DNA of 64,000 bases from the NCBI RefSeq assembly GCF_001297125.1, contig NZ_LHPC01000007.1:62001-126000 (forward strand), read 5' to 3'. This stretch comes from Pseudomonas sp. RIT-PI-q (GTDB lineage Bacteria; Pseudomonadota; Gammaproteobacteria; Pseudomonadales; Pseudomonadaceae). Within the stretch, counting starts at the first letter, position 1. The number at the start of each line of letters is the position of its first letter. A model generated the notes under the pieces. That model did no database searches, was not told the DNA's origin, and saw only the letters and a list, made by a program, of their open reading frames with translations. Made by a program: the position numbers and the translations under genes. This document shows positions 1 through 9,070 of the stretch, in pieces.

Positions 1-938
1 GCGAAGTCGAGCTGTACCAGCAGGCTCAGCAAGATCTCGACAATAATAGCTACACTGCCGCCACAGCCAAGCTGAAAGCGCTGGAGTCGCGTTATCCGTT
101 CGGCCGCTACGCCGATCAGGCTCAACTCGAGCTCATCTACGCCAACTACAAGAACACCGAGCCAGAGGCTGCGAAGTCCGCTGCCGAGCGTTTCATTCGC
201 CTGCACCCGCAGCACCCGAACGTGGATTACGCCTACTACCTCAAGGGCCTGACCTCGTTCGATCAGGACGTTGGCCTGTTGGCGCGCTTCCTGCCGCTGG
301 ACATGACCAAGCGTGACCCGGGTGCCGCTCGCGACTCCTACAACGAGTTCGCCCAGCTGACCAGTCGCTTCCCGAACAGCCGTTACGCACCAGACGCCAA
401 GCAGCGCATGATCTACTTGCGCAACCTGCTGGCCGCCTACGAGATTCACGTTGCCGACTACTACCTGACTCGTCAGGCCTATGTCGCTGCCGCGAACCGT
501 GGTCGTTATGTGGTGGAAAACTTCCAGGAAACCCCTTCGGTCGGTGACGGCCTGGCGGTGATGACCGAGGCTTACCAGCGTCTGCACCTCGATGACCTGG
601 CGGCCACCAGCCTGGAAACCCTGAAGCTCAACTACCCGAACCACCCAAGCCTGGTGGACGGTCAGTTCGTGCCATCGGTAGCCGAAGCCGACAACCGTTC
701 GTGGTTGAGCAAGGCGACCCTGGGCCTGATCGAATCCCGTCCGCCGCTGCCGCCGGGCGAAACCCGCGCCAACCAGGATGTGCAGAAGCAGTTCCAGGAT
801 GCGAAGGACGCGATCCCGAGCGATCTCAAGCCTAAAGATCAAAATGGCGACGTGATCGAAGAAGAGAATCACGAAGCGGAAGGCAACAACAGCGACCGCT
901 CGTGGTTCAGCTACATGACCTTCGGTGTGTTCGACTGA
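1..938 (+). CDS. bamD: Outer membrane assembly lipoprotein BamD (ComL), 5' end outside window
   Basis: BamD is an inner-leaflet lipoprotein of the outer membrane that works with BamA in folding beta-barrel proteins. The reading frame is open from base 3, so the start codon, signal peptide and lipobox lie upstream of the window; about 311 residues are visible. The visible part is made of TPR-like helical repeats (for example [20 protein letters not shown], then [20 protein letters not shown]), which is the BamD architecture. The C-terminal tail after about residue 240 of the visible part is polar and acidic. It precedes pilS/pilR, as comL does in P. aeruginosa. The family call is firm; only the start is unseen. 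Confidence 0.93.
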   Translation, partial: EVELYQQAQQDLDNNSYTAATAKLKALESRYPFGRYADQAQLELIYANYKNTEPEAAKSAAERFIRLHPQHPNVDYAYYLKGLTSFDQDVGLLARFLPLDMTKRDPGAARDSYNEFAQLTSRFPNSRYAPDAKQRMIYLRNLLAAYEIHVADYYLTRQAYVAAANRGRYVVENFQETPSVGDGLAVMTEAYQRLHLDDLAATSLETLKLNYPNHPSLVDGQFVPSVAEADNRSWLSKATLGLIESRPPLPPGETRANQDVQKQFQDAKDAIPSDLKPKDQNGDVIEEENHEAEGNNSDRSWFSYMTFGVFD

Positions 939-950
939 CACATGCCGCCC

Positions 951-1051
951 CTGTAGGAGCGAGCTTGCTCGCGATGGACTTGAGGGCAACGCGTTTCTTC
1001 AGAAGACACGCGTTATCGTTAACGTCCATCGCGAGCAAGCTCGCTCCTACA
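951..1051. repeat. REPIN-type inverted repeat
   Basis: Two REP arms face each other (953-979 against 1024-1050; core GTAGGAGCGAGC...GCTCGCGATGGAC) around a short spacer, just after bamD. The last 46 bases are identical to the end of the element at 56786-56885. It may also help end bamD transcripts. Confidence 0.9.
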
Positions 1052-1123
1052 TATTATATTCGCTGTGCGCCTGCCATCTCCCCCGGCTAAACTGGCTGAT
1101 CATTAGCTAAAAAGCAGCTCATC

Positions 1124-1357
1124 ATGCTTCGTTTATTGTTCTGGATCGCCCTGATTGCCGCTGCAGTATGGTTCTGGCGCAAGTTCAAGGGCCAGGCGTC
1201 CGTGCCCAAGTCCTCTGCCGAACTGGAAGCAGCACCGATGGTCCGCTGCGCCCATTGCGGCGTCCACCTGCCCCGCGACCGCGCGCTAAACCTTCAACAA
1301 CAGTGGTATTGCAGCCAGGCTCATCTTGAGCAAGGCCCGGGCACCAGTGATCGCTGA
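1124..1357 (+). CDS. Small membrane-anchored protein with CxxC motifs (PP0621-like)
   Basis: A 77-residue protein with one N-terminal membrane segment (about residues 3-18, LRLLFWIALIAAAVWFW) followed by a short soluble part carrying CAHCG (residues 42-46) and a later Cys-x-x-x-His (CSQAH), a pattern that could bind zinc. It matches the small conserved Pseudomonas family I know as PP0621. Its end overlaps the start of pilS, so the two are probably translationally coupled. The function is unknown; a role with PilS is only suggested by position. Confidence 0.75.
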   Translation: MLRLLFWIALIAAAVWFWRKFKGQASVPKSSAELEAAPMVRCAHCGVHLPRDRALNLQQQWYCSQAHLEQGPGTSDR

Positions 1358-2936
1358 GACGTCCCGTCCCGGCAGCACACGGGCGCAGCGACTGCTGCGC
1401 CTTTATCATCTTTACCGATTAAGCATCGGCATCACCCTGGTGCTGCTGATCTCCAGCAACATGGACAACCAGTTGCTGACGTCCGCCAATGACATCTTGC
1501 TGCGCAATGGCAGCTGGCTGTACCTGGTGCTGAATATCCTGCTGGTGGTCTTCCTCGAAGACACTCGACGCCCCACGCAACTGTTTACCCTCGCGCTGAT
1601 CGACGTACTGCTCCTGTGCGGCCTGTTCTACGCCGCCGGCGGTGTGGCCAGCGCCATCGGCAACCTGCTGATTGTATCGGTGGCCATAGGCAACACCTTG
1701 TTGCGACGCTCCATCGGCCTGCTGATTGCCGCCATCGGTGCGATCGGCATCGTCGGCTCGAGCTTCCTCCTGAGCTTCAACCATCCCGCCAGCCCCAATG
1801 ACTATCTCCAGGTCGGTACGCTCGGCGCCCTGTGTTTTGCCGCGGCATTGCTGGTGCAAGGCCTGATGCGACGCCTGGAAGTCAGCGAAACCCTGGCCGA
1901 ACAGCGGGCCAGTGAAGTCGTCGGACTTGAAGCCCTCAACGCACTGATCCTGCAACGCATGCGCACCGGCATCCTGGTCCTCGACGACCAGCGGCGGGGT
2001 CAACTGGCCCCCCACAGTGCCTTGACCCTGCTGGGACGCGACCGCCTCGAAGGTCAACTGATCGATGACCACTCACCCACCCTGGTCGAACGCCTGGAAC
2101 CGTGGCTCAACAACCCCACGTTGCGCCCCCAGAGCCTGAAAGTCGCCCACAGCGGCCTGGAACTGCAGCCGAGTTTCATCGCGCTGGACCAACGCCCACA
2201 CCACCAGCCCCTGGTGTTTCTCGAAGCCCTCGCGCAAATCGCTCAACCCGCCCAGCAGCTGAAACTTGCTGCCCTCGGCCGTCTGACCGCCGGCATCGCC
2301 CATGAAATCCGCAATCCACTGGGCGCCATTAGTCATGCCGCGCAGCTATTACAAGAATCAGAGGAACTGAACGGCGCGGATCGACGTCTGACACAAATTG
2401 TTCAAGACCACTCTCAGCGAATGAATCGGGTAATCGAAAATGTCCTGCAACTGTCCCGCCGCGAGCAAACCGTGCCGCAAAGGCTCGATCTGAAGCCGTG
2501 GCTGGAACAGTTCGTCGCCGAAACCCGCGAGCGGGCGACCGAAGGTCAGCAGGTTCACTTGCGTATAGGCTCGGGAGACTTCAAGACCTTGATGGATCCG
2601 AACCAGCTGACGCAGATTCTCGACAATCTGGTACGCAACGCCTGGCGCCATAGCGCCCTGAGCCACGACCCGGCGCAGGTCAGGCTCGAGTTGTTTGTCG
2701 ATCCCGACAGCCAGCTGCCAGTCCTTGAGATCCTCGACAATGGACCCGGCGTGGCACTGGACCATCAGGCGCACCTGTTCGAACCCTTCTTCACCACCAG
2801 CACCCAAGGCACTGGCCTGGGGCTGTATCTGTCCCGTGAGCTGTGCGAAAGCAACCAGGCCCGCCTAGACTTCAAACCACGCCAAGGCGGCGGCTGCTTT
2901 CGTATCACCTTTGCTCACGGACGGAAACAAAGTTGA
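1347..2936 (+). CDS. pilS: Sensor histidine kinase PilS
   Basis: PilS is the membrane kinase that controls pilin transcription through PilR. The N-terminal third holds about six hydrophobic segments (LYHLYRLSIGITLVLLI onward). It is followed by a PAS-like linker, the HisKA box with the phospho-accepting His in GIAHEIRNPLGAISHAAQLL, and a GHKL ATPase domain with N box (NLVRNAWRHS), DNGPG and GTGLGLYLSRELCE. A GTG start gives 529 residues, close to the P. aeruginosa length; an in-frame TTG at 1326 would add seven residues. The start lies inside the end of the preceding small gene, and the stop overlaps the pilR start by four bases, pointing to one operon. Confidence 0.95.
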   Translation: MIAETSRPGSTRAQRLLRLYHLYRLSIGITLVLLISSNMDNQLLTSANDILLRNGSWLYLVLNILLVVFLEDTRRPTQLFTLALIDVLLLCGLFYAAGGVASAIGNLLIVSVAIGNTLLRRSIGLLIAAIGAIGIVGSSFLLSFNHPASPNDYLQVGTLGALCFAAALLVQGLMRRLEVSETLAEQRASEVVGLEALNALILQRMRTGILVLDDQRRGQLAPHSALTLLGRDRLEGQLIDDHSPTLVERLEPWLNNPTLRPQSLKVAHSGLELQPSFIALDQRPHHQPLVFLEALAQIAQPAQQLKLAALGRLTAGIAHEIRNPLGAISHAAQLLQESEELNGADRRLTQIVQDHSQRMNRVIENVLQLSRREQTVPQRLDLKPWLEQFVAETRERATEGQQVHLRIGSGDFKTLMDPNQLTQILDNLVRNAWRHSALSHDPAQVRLELFVDPDSQLPVLEILDNGPGVALDHQAHLFEPFFTTSTQGTGLGLYLSRELCESNQARLDFKPRQGGGCFRITFAHGRKQS

Positions 2937-4279
2937 ACACTAGCTCACGGCAAAAAGTCCTGATCGTCGACGACGAACCGGATATCCGCGAACTCCTGGA
3001 AATCACCCTGGGACGGATGAAACTCGAGACCTTCAGTGCCCGCAACCTCGGCGAAGCCCAGGCCCTGCTGACGCGGGAGACGTTCGATCTGTGCCTGACC
3101 GACATGCGCCTGCCGGATGGCACCGGCCTTGAACTGGTGCACTACATCCAGCAACGCCACCCTCACCTACCCGTGGCAATGATCACCGCCTATGGCAGCC
3201 TGGAAATAGCGATCAACGCCCTTAAGGCGGGTGCCTTCGACTTCCTGACCAAACCGGTCGACCTCACTCGCCTGCGGGAACTGGTCAGCAGCGCCCTGCG
3301 TTTACCCACGGCGGGCTGCTCCGGCACTTCCATCGATCGGCGGTTGCTGGGCGATTCATTGCCCATGCGTAGCCTGCGTAAACACATCGACAAACTGGCC
3401 CGCAGCCAGGCGCCGGTCTACATCAGCGGCGAATCCGGCAGCGGCAAGGAGTTGGTTGCCCGACTGATCCACGAGCAAGGGCCGCGCGCCAAGCAACCGT
3501 TTATCCCGGTCAACTGCGGGGCGATCCCGTCAGAGTTGATGGAAAGCGAGTTTTTCGGGCATCGCAAAGGCAGCTTCAGCGGTGCCTTTGAAGATAAACC
3601 CGGGCTTTTCCAGGCAGCGAACGGCGGCACTCTGTTCCTCGACGAAGTGGCTGATTTACCACTGGCGATGCAGGTCAAACTACTCAGGGCGATCCAGGAG
3701 AAAGCCGTACGCAGTGTCGGCGGCCAGCAGGAAATCGTGGTCGATGTACGCATCCTCTGCGCCACGCACAAAGACCTCGATGGCGAAGTGGCCGCCGAAC
3801 GCTTTCGCCAGGATTTGTACTACCGGTTGAATGTGATCGAGCTACGGGTGCCGTCCTTGCGCGAGCGCCGGGACGACATTGAGACCTTGGCCAACCATAT
3901 GCTCAACCGCCTGGCCGCCGCCACCGGCCAACCCGCCGCAAAACTCCACCCACAAGCGCTGGACGCGCTGAAAAGCTATCGCTTTCCGGGCAACGTGCGG
4001 GAACTGGAAAACATGCTTGAACGGGCTCATACGTTGTGCGAGAACAAACAAATCGAGGCCAGCGACCTGCGACTGGCCGAGGGTAACTGCAACCCGGAAG
4101 GGGGTGTGCCGGACCTGACGCAGATCGACAACCTGGAAGACTATCTGGAAAACGTCGAACGCAAACTCATCCTCCAGGCGCTGGAAGAAACCCGTTGGAA
4201 TCGCACGGCGGCGGCTCAGCGGTTGAATTTGTCGTTTCGGTCGATGCGCTACAGGTTGAAGAAATTGGGCTTGGATTGA
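2933..4279 (+). CDS. pilR: Sigma-54 response regulator PilR
   Basis: PilR is an NtrC-type activator of RpoN-dependent genes, classically pilA. The 448-residue protein has a receiver domain (acidic pocket VDDEP, phospho-Asp in LTDMRLPDG), an AAA+ domain with Walker A GESGSGKE and Walker B GGTLFLDEV, and a C-terminal Fis-type helix-turn-helix (WNRTAAAQRLNLSFRSMRYR). The sigma-54 contact loop reads GSFSGA where GAFTGA or GSFTGA is usual. I chose the TTG that overlaps the pilS stop because homology begins right after it and an ATG 90 bases upstream lies inside the pilS catalytic domain. No pilA is in this window. Confidence 0.95.
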   Translation: MNTSSRQKVLIVDDEPDIRELLEITLGRMKLETFSARNLGEAQALLTRETFDLCLTDMRLPDGTGLELVHYIQQRHPHLPVAMITAYGSLEIAINALKAGAFDFLTKPVDLTRLRELVSSALRLPTAGCSGTSIDRRLLGDSLPMRSLRKHIDKLARSQAPVYISGESGSGKELVARLIHEQGPRAKQPFIPVNCGAIPSELMESEFFGHRKGSFSGAFEDKPGLFQAANGGTLFLDEVADLPLAMQVKLLRAIQEKAVRSVGGQQEIVVDVRILCATHKDLDGEVAAERFRQDLYYRLNVIELRVPSLRERRDDIETLANHMLNRLAAATGQPAAKLHPQALDALKSYRFPGNVRELENMLERAHTLCENKQIEASDLRLAEGNCNPEGGVPDLTQIDNLEDYLENVERKLILQALEETRWNRTAAAQRLNLSFRSMRYRLKKLGLD

Positions 4280-4285
4280 GGGCCT

Positions 4286-4358
4286 CTTCGCGGGCAAGCC
4301 TCGCGCCTACAGCTTTGATGCCGTATGCCACTGTAGGAGCGAGGCTTGCCCGCGAAGG
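4286..4358. repeat. REPIN-type inverted repeat, GAGGCTTGCC subtype
   Basis: Arms CTTCGCGGGCAAGCCTCGC and GCGAGGCTTGCCCGCGAAG face each other across a short spacer between the convergent ends of pilR and thiO, where they could serve both genes as a transcript 3' end. Confidence 0.85.
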
Positions 4359-4387
4359 CGATCTAACCAACGCCGAAAGTGTTGCGG

Positions 4388-5488
4388 CTAGATCCGCCCA
4401 CTCGGCGCATACGGCGCAGGATCAATTATCGGTTCCCTACCCAACATCACATCCGCGAACAACTGACACGACGCCGGCGCCAACACCAACCCGTTCCGGT
4501 AATGCCCGCAATTGAGCCACAACCCTTCAAACCCTGGAACCTGACCGATATAGGGAATCCCTTCCGGCGAACCCGGCCGCAATCCGGCCCAATGTCCAAC
4601 CACCTCAGCATCCGCCAGCGCGGGTATCAACTCGACCGCCGACGCTTTCAGGCTCTCCAGCGCAGGCTCAGTCGGGGTCTTGTCGAAACCTTCATGCTCC
4701 AGCGTACTGCCAATCAGAATGTGCCCGTCGCGCCGAGGAATCGCATAACGCCCCTTCGCCAGAACCATGCTCGGCAGAAAATCCGCCGCGCATTTGTAGA
4801 GAATCATCTGCCCTTTCACCGGTTCGACCGGCAGTTCCAAGCCCAGTTTTTTGAGCAGGTCACCGCTCCAGGCCCCCGCAGTCAGCACCACCTGATCACC
4901 ATGAATGGCACCCGCCGAGGTCTGCACCCCGACCACCGCAGCACCTTCGCGGATAAACCCGCTGACTTCGCACTGTTCATGGATCGTCACGTTCGGCAGT
5001 GCCAGCAAAGCAGCCTTGAGCGATTTCACCAGCCGTGGATTGCGCACGTTGGCCACATCGGCCATGTAGATTGCCCGGGAAAAACCGCCACCCAGCACGG
5101 GAACGGCGTCGTGCGCCGCCGAGATATCCACAGCCCGCAACGGCCGGTTTTCCCGTTCTGCCCAGGCCAGCGCCTCGGCTTCATCATCCAGATCCAGCCA
5201 ATACAAGCCGGTAGTGTGCACTTCAGGATCGACGCCGGTTGCTGCAAACAGTCGCTCGCCCAGCTGTGGATAAAAATCCTGAGACCAATGCGCCAGCGCG
5301 GTAACCGCCGGGCTATAACGCCACGGATATAGCGGCGAAACGATACCGCCACCCGCCCATGACGACTCCTGACCGACGTTCGAACGATCCAGCAGCACAA
5401 CGCTCTGCACTTCGGACGCCAGGTTGAACGCCGTCAGCAGCCCAATCACCCCGCCGCCGACAATCACCACTTGCTGTTGCCTGGTCAT
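4388..5488 (-). CDS. thiO: Glycine oxidase ThiO
   Basis: ThiO is an FAD-dependent amine oxidase (DAO family) that makes iminoglycine from glycine for the thiazole half of thiamine. The 366-residue protein begins with the dinucleotide-binding motif VVIVGGGVIGLLTAFNLA and continues with GQESSWAGGGIVSPLYPW, typical of ThiO. The C-terminal HWAGLRPGSPEGIPYIG and the NCGHYRNGLVLAPAS tail are family hallmarks. The ATG at 5488 follows GGTTGGA at good spacing; a TTG at 5500 is less likely. It ends convergently with pilR and lies downstream of pilE on the same strand, 55 bases away, with no strong terminator between. Confidence 0.93.
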   Translation of the reverse strand: MTRQQQVVIVGGGVIGLLTAFNLASEVQSVVLLDRSNVGQESSWAGGGIVSPLYPWRYSPAVTALAHWSQDFYPQLGERLFAATGVDPEVHTTGLYWLDLDDEAEALAWAERENRPLRAVDISAAHDAVPVLGGGFSRAIYMADVANVRNPRLVKSLKAALLALPNVTIHEQCEVSGFIREGAAVVGVQTSAGAIHGDQVVLTAGAWSGDLLKKLGLELPVEPVKGQMILYKCAADFLPSMVLAKGRYAIPRRDGHILIGSTLEHEGFDKTPTEPALESLKASAVELIPALADAEVVGHWAGLRPGSPEGIPYIGQVPGFEGLWLNCGHYRNGLVLAPASCQLFADVMLGREPIIDPAPYAPSGRI

Positions 5489-5543
5489 GTTTTGATCCAA
5501 CCGTTAAATGGACAGAGGCGCAAAAAGCGCCCGAAAAAGGAAC

Positions 5544-5945
5544 TCAGCGACCCCAGCAATCCTTGCTCGTCAGACCGCTCGTTGCATTGGCCATGCTCCG
5601 GACACCCGTGTTGGTGATGGTGAAATCGCCACACTTGTCTGTTGTCATGGCGGTGCCAGACTTGCGCACTGCCGTCAGCAGGAAGGTCTGGTCGGTCAGG
5701 GTCGGGGTAATGGTGTAGAAGTCATTGCCAGTGCTCAGCCCGGTGGCATTGGTGTAGACGTTGTTTTTCGAATAGAAGCGCTCAAGGAGCTGTGCCTGTT
5801 CGGAGAGCAGGCCGGCGACTTCGGTGCGGCGACCCTTTTTCACGTACTCGGTGAGGCTCGGGTAGCCAATGGTAATGACGATCCCGATGATCGCAATCAC
5901 GATCATGATTTCGATCAGGGTAAAACCTCGGTTGGTTCTGCGCAT
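5544..5945 (-). CDS. pilE: Type IV minor pilin PilE
   Basis: A 133-residue minor pilin, last gene of the minus-strand minor pilin operon. The class III leader is MRRTNRG, with prepilin peptidase cleavage before Phe, followed by FTLIEIMIVIAIIGIVITIG with Glu at mature position 5. Two cysteines (DKCGD and KDCWGR) near the C terminus can form the usual disulfide loop. It starts 14 bases after the pilY1 stop, so no pilY2 gene fits between them. It is predicted to join the priming complex at the pilus base or tip with FimU, PilV, PilW and PilX. Confidence 0.93.
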   Translation of the reverse strand: MRRTNRGFTLIEIMIVIAIIGIVITIGYPSLTEYVKKGRRTEVAGLLSEQAQLLERFYSKNNVYTNATGLSTGNDFYTITPTLTDQTFLLTAVRKSGTAMTTDKCGDFTITNTGVRSMANATSGLTSKDCWGR

Positions 5946-5959
5946 GCCTCAACTCTCAC

Positions 5960-8900
5960 TTACTGTATTTGTCGCCACATGATGCGACGGCTGCCGCCGC
6001 CGCCCTTTTCAACCAGCCTGCTCACCGCGCCGCTGGTATCGCCCACGATCTTGCCGGTGCCACCGTCGACGATGGCGTTCACGATCGGAATCCCCCCCGT
6101 GAAAACCACCCCGCTGGAAATCGTGTCGGTGCTGTCGATCAAACCATCGCCAGTGGTATCGAGCACCGCGTAGTTGAGCATCTTACCGCTGAACGCATCC
6201 AGTTCGACCAGTTTGCCGGTGCCAAAGCTCGCGCACGGGTCGGTGGTGTCCACGATCGCGGTGGTGAAGACGATCCGGCCCAGTACCAATGAGGCCTGAT
6301 TGATCACCCGCTCACCGGTCAATACGCTGTTGTAGACCAGAGGCAAGTACCAGCCTTTCTCCGCCGGATAGGTCACTTCGTTCTGGCTGGTGGTAATGAT
6401 TTGTCCCGAGCTGCTCGACAACACTCCCGTCACTGCCTGGGCCTGCAAACTGGAGGTGGTGATCTGCCCGGCGCCACCGTTCGCGTCCCACACGGCATAG
6501 AACGCCTGCAAATCCTTGCTGGTCTTGTCGGCGGTTTCGTTGAACTTGCCGGTGCCAAAAAACACCACCTTACCGCCCAGTGGATTGTCCGCCAGCACCG
6601 GCTGCACCGTGATCGGCTGGGTCGCGCCGCCTGCGGTGGTAAACAACGGTTTGCCGGAAAACGCCACGCCCCAGGTGTCCGTGGTGATACCGCTCAAATC
6701 AAACTTCCAGAGCCGCCCTTTCAAGTCGCCACCATAGGCGGCCTGCACCACATTCTGCGAGTTGACCTTGAGCTTTACCGAGGACAAGCCGTTAGTGGTT
6801 TCGGTGCTGTCGACCACGATTTTCTTGATCAGCGAACCGTCACGAATATCCACGACATACAGCGCCGCCACCCCGGAGTTACTGCCGTAGCCGTTGGAGA
6901 TGAACGCTGCCCATCGACCGTCGGCCAAGCGTGCCACTTCCGGGCGGGCGTAGGCATAACCCAGATCATTGAAAACGTTGGCCGTATTTGCCGTGGTCGG
7001 CGCAGTGATTTCCCACAGCGCCTTGGTCACGTTACCGGCCGAGGCGTCGAACAACTGCAACGCGTAAAACGTCTTGCCGCCTGCGCCGGTCCCGCCCAGT
7101 GCCAGGGTTTTCCAGGCACTGTTGAGCTGGGCATCGAACACCCCGACCTGACCGTCGACCAGAAACTTGTGGCTGACACCGTTGATGTAGGCGATATCGG
7201 CGATATTGCGCAGCGATGGCAGCACACTGGACGGCATGTAGGCATAACGCCGGGCACCGTTGGCCGAGTTGATGACGCTGACAAAGCCATCGTTGGCGTT
7301 GACCACCAGACTGGCACTCATGTTGGTGGCTTTGGTGGCCAGGTAAGTGCTGTAGCTGGTGTCACCGATCAGGTCGGAGGCGGTTTTTTCTGCGGGTGAT
7401 GCAAGCACCAGGGGCGAATTGATGATGTCGCCGAGCAACACGTTGCGCACTTTCAATCCGGTTTTGTTGGTGCCCTTGCTCCATTCCACTAGATCACTGC
7501 CGGTAATGCCGGTGGGCAAACTCTGACTCAACGTCGTCTGCTGCGCCGGGGCGAAATTGCTGTAAGCGAGGGTTATAGGGGCATTAGTCAGGGTGTTCCA
7601 GGATTGGTAGCCCGGGGCCGTGGCGGCGGGCACGATGGCCGTGTCGGTGCTCCAGAGTACCGAGGCAGTATTCACCGCGCCATTGGAGGAGAAGCCATAG
7701 GATTTAATGGTGCCGCGCCAGTCCTTGGGGTCATAGCTGGTCTGGTAATAGGCGGAGCCGGCAACGATGATCGAGCTGCTGGTGGTGCCGCTGCCCCCGG
7801 AGCCGGCCTTGGAGGTGATATCACTCAGGGCAGATGACAACGCGGTGTTGAGGCCAATGCTGTCGGTGGCCTGGTAATACTTGCCCTGCCCGTAATTGGC
7901 GGCATCCGACAACATCTGATTCGCGGCGGTAAAACCCACGGTGTAGGTGTTCATATTTTGCTTGGGAAAATCCGCCGCATTCCAGCTTTTGCCGGCCAGA
8001 TCGGTTCCTGTGGAGCGCATGTCGATGTCGAAGGCAAACTTGGCGATGTCGTCCAGATACAGCGTATCGCCTTCTCCGTCACCGTTGAGGTTGTCGCCAT
8101 CGTTGTTCACGCCATCCCAGTTCGGCAGACGAGCACCACCCAGCGGATCGGTCGTGGGAAAAGTCCGGTCGAAGGTCGGCAAGCCATCGGTGATCACCAC
8201 ACCGTAGTTTTTCTGGCAGCGGTACTGAATCGGGCTGGTGTACGTCGTCGGGGTCGAGTTGTAGAACGGCGCCAGCCCCCGGAAATAGCGGTTTATTTCG
8301 TAGTAGGTTTCCGCCAGCGGCGTGTTGGCGATGGCGCTCAAGGCGTTGATGGAGGCAAGCAGATTGTTGTAATTGCTGTCAGCCTGGGCCTGAGTGACGC
8401 TGCCGCTGACCGGTGAAAGATCGCTGATCGATCGGGCGATGAAGCCGCCACCGCCGGAGTTGCTGCTCGTCGGTGGATTGAACGTCGCCAGGCCAATGCG
8501 CAACGCGCGATTGCTGGAGACCAGGCTGGTGGATACATCCTGTGCGACGCTGATCCGGTATTCGTTGGGAATCGCGTTGGCCCCGGTGGTGAAATCCCGG
8601 TTCGAACCGTTGGCCAGGCCCACCAGATAAGACAGGTAATCAGCCGTGTAACGAGTGTTTTCATTGCCTACCGGGTCGGGCAGCTTCAGGCAGATCGATG
8701 ACAGGCCCAAAAAACCACGATAAAAACCATACCAGTTGCCATTGGTCGAGCAACCTCCACGATTGAGGCTCGACAACAAAATATTGGTATCACTCATGTC
8801 CAGGTTCTGACCGCCTAGACACGACAAGTTGGAGTTGCAAATCGCTATCTGTGGCCAGTTGGCCGCGGAATTGAAACCCGGCGCCCAAATGATGTTGTTC

Positions 8901-9070
8901 ATGCTCCCCGAGTCATCGATCAATAGCATCACGTTCGGCGCAACGGCCGCGGCGCTCAACAACGGAGAATCCGACGGCGTGAAGGCATAGGCCGGAGCCG
9001 ACAGGTACAGCCCCAAAAGCGCCCCACACAGCAGCGGCCACCACCCGGCGCGCGTCTTAGTACTTCGCAT
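5960..9070 (-). CDS. pilY1: Pilus-tip adhesin / assembly factor PilY1
   Basis: The 1036-residue protein has a signal peptide ending near APAYA (residue 29) and an N-terminal von Willebrand A domain with the metal-site motif DDSGSMN at residues 52-58. Calcium-loop-like stretches rich in Asp/Asn/Gly follow near residue 325 (NNDGDNLNGDGEGD). The C-terminal half is the PilY beta-propeller, with a second EF-hand-like loop DTTGDGLIDSTD near the end. The ATG at 9070 follows GGTGGAGAG at ideal spacing and overlaps pilX by 14 bases; an upstream start would add six residues with no ribosome site. PilY1 in P. aeruginosa acts in pilus extension, surface sensing and adhesion. Confidence 0.96.
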   Translation of the reverse strand: MRSTKTRAGWWPLLCGALLGLYLSAPAYAFTPSDSPLLSAAAVAPNVMLLIDDSGSMNNIIWAPGFNSAANWPQIAICNSNLSCLGGQNLDMSDTNILLSSLNRGGCSTNGNWYGFYRGFLGLSSICLKLPDPVGNENTRYTADYLSYLVGLANGSNRDFTTGANAIPNEYRISVAQDVSTSLVSSNRALRIGLATFNPPTSSNSGGGGFIARSISDLSPVSGSVTQAQADSNYNNLLASINALSAIANTPLAETYYEINRYFRGLAPFYNSTPTTYTSPIQYRCQKNYGVVITDGLPTFDRTFPTTDPLGGARLPNWDGVNNDGDNLNGDGEGDTLYLDDIAKFAFDIDMRSTGTDLAGKSWNAADFPKQNMNTYTVGFTAANQMLSDAANYGQGKYYQATDSIGLNTALSSALSDITSKAGSGGSGTTSSSIIVAGSAYYQTSYDPKDWRGTIKSYGFSSNGAVNTASVLWSTDTAIVPAATAPGYQSWNTLTNAPITLAYSNFAPAQQTTLSQSLPTGITGSDLVEWSKGTNKTGLKVRNVLLGDIINSPLVLASPAEKTASDLIGDTSYSTYLATKATNMSASLVVNANDGFVSVINSANGARRYAYMPSSVLPSLRNIADIAYINGVSHKFLVDGQVGVFDAQLNSAWKTLALGGTGAGGKTFYALQLFDASAGNVTKALWEITAPTTANTANVFNDLGYAYARPEVARLADGRWAAFISNGYGSNSGVAALYVVDIRDGSLIKKIVVDSTETTNGLSSVKLKVNSQNVVQAAYGGDLKGRLWKFDLSGITTDTWGVAFSGKPLFTTAGGATQPITVQPVLADNPLGGKVVFFGTGKFNETADKTSKDLQAFYAVWDANGGAGQITTSSLQAQAVTGVLSSSSGQIITTSQNEVTYPAEKGWYLPLVYNSVLTGERVINQASLVLGRIVFTTAIVDTTDPCASFGTGKLVELDAFSGKMLNYAVLDTTGDGLIDSTDTISSGVVFTGGIPIVNAIVDGGTGKIVGDTSGAVSRLVEKGGGGSRRIMWRQIQ

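Noticed and set aside
5515..5535. Hairpin GGCGC-AAAAA-GCGCC after pilE
   Set aside because: The stem is only five pairs and no T run follows on the minus strand, so it is unlikely to end transcription.
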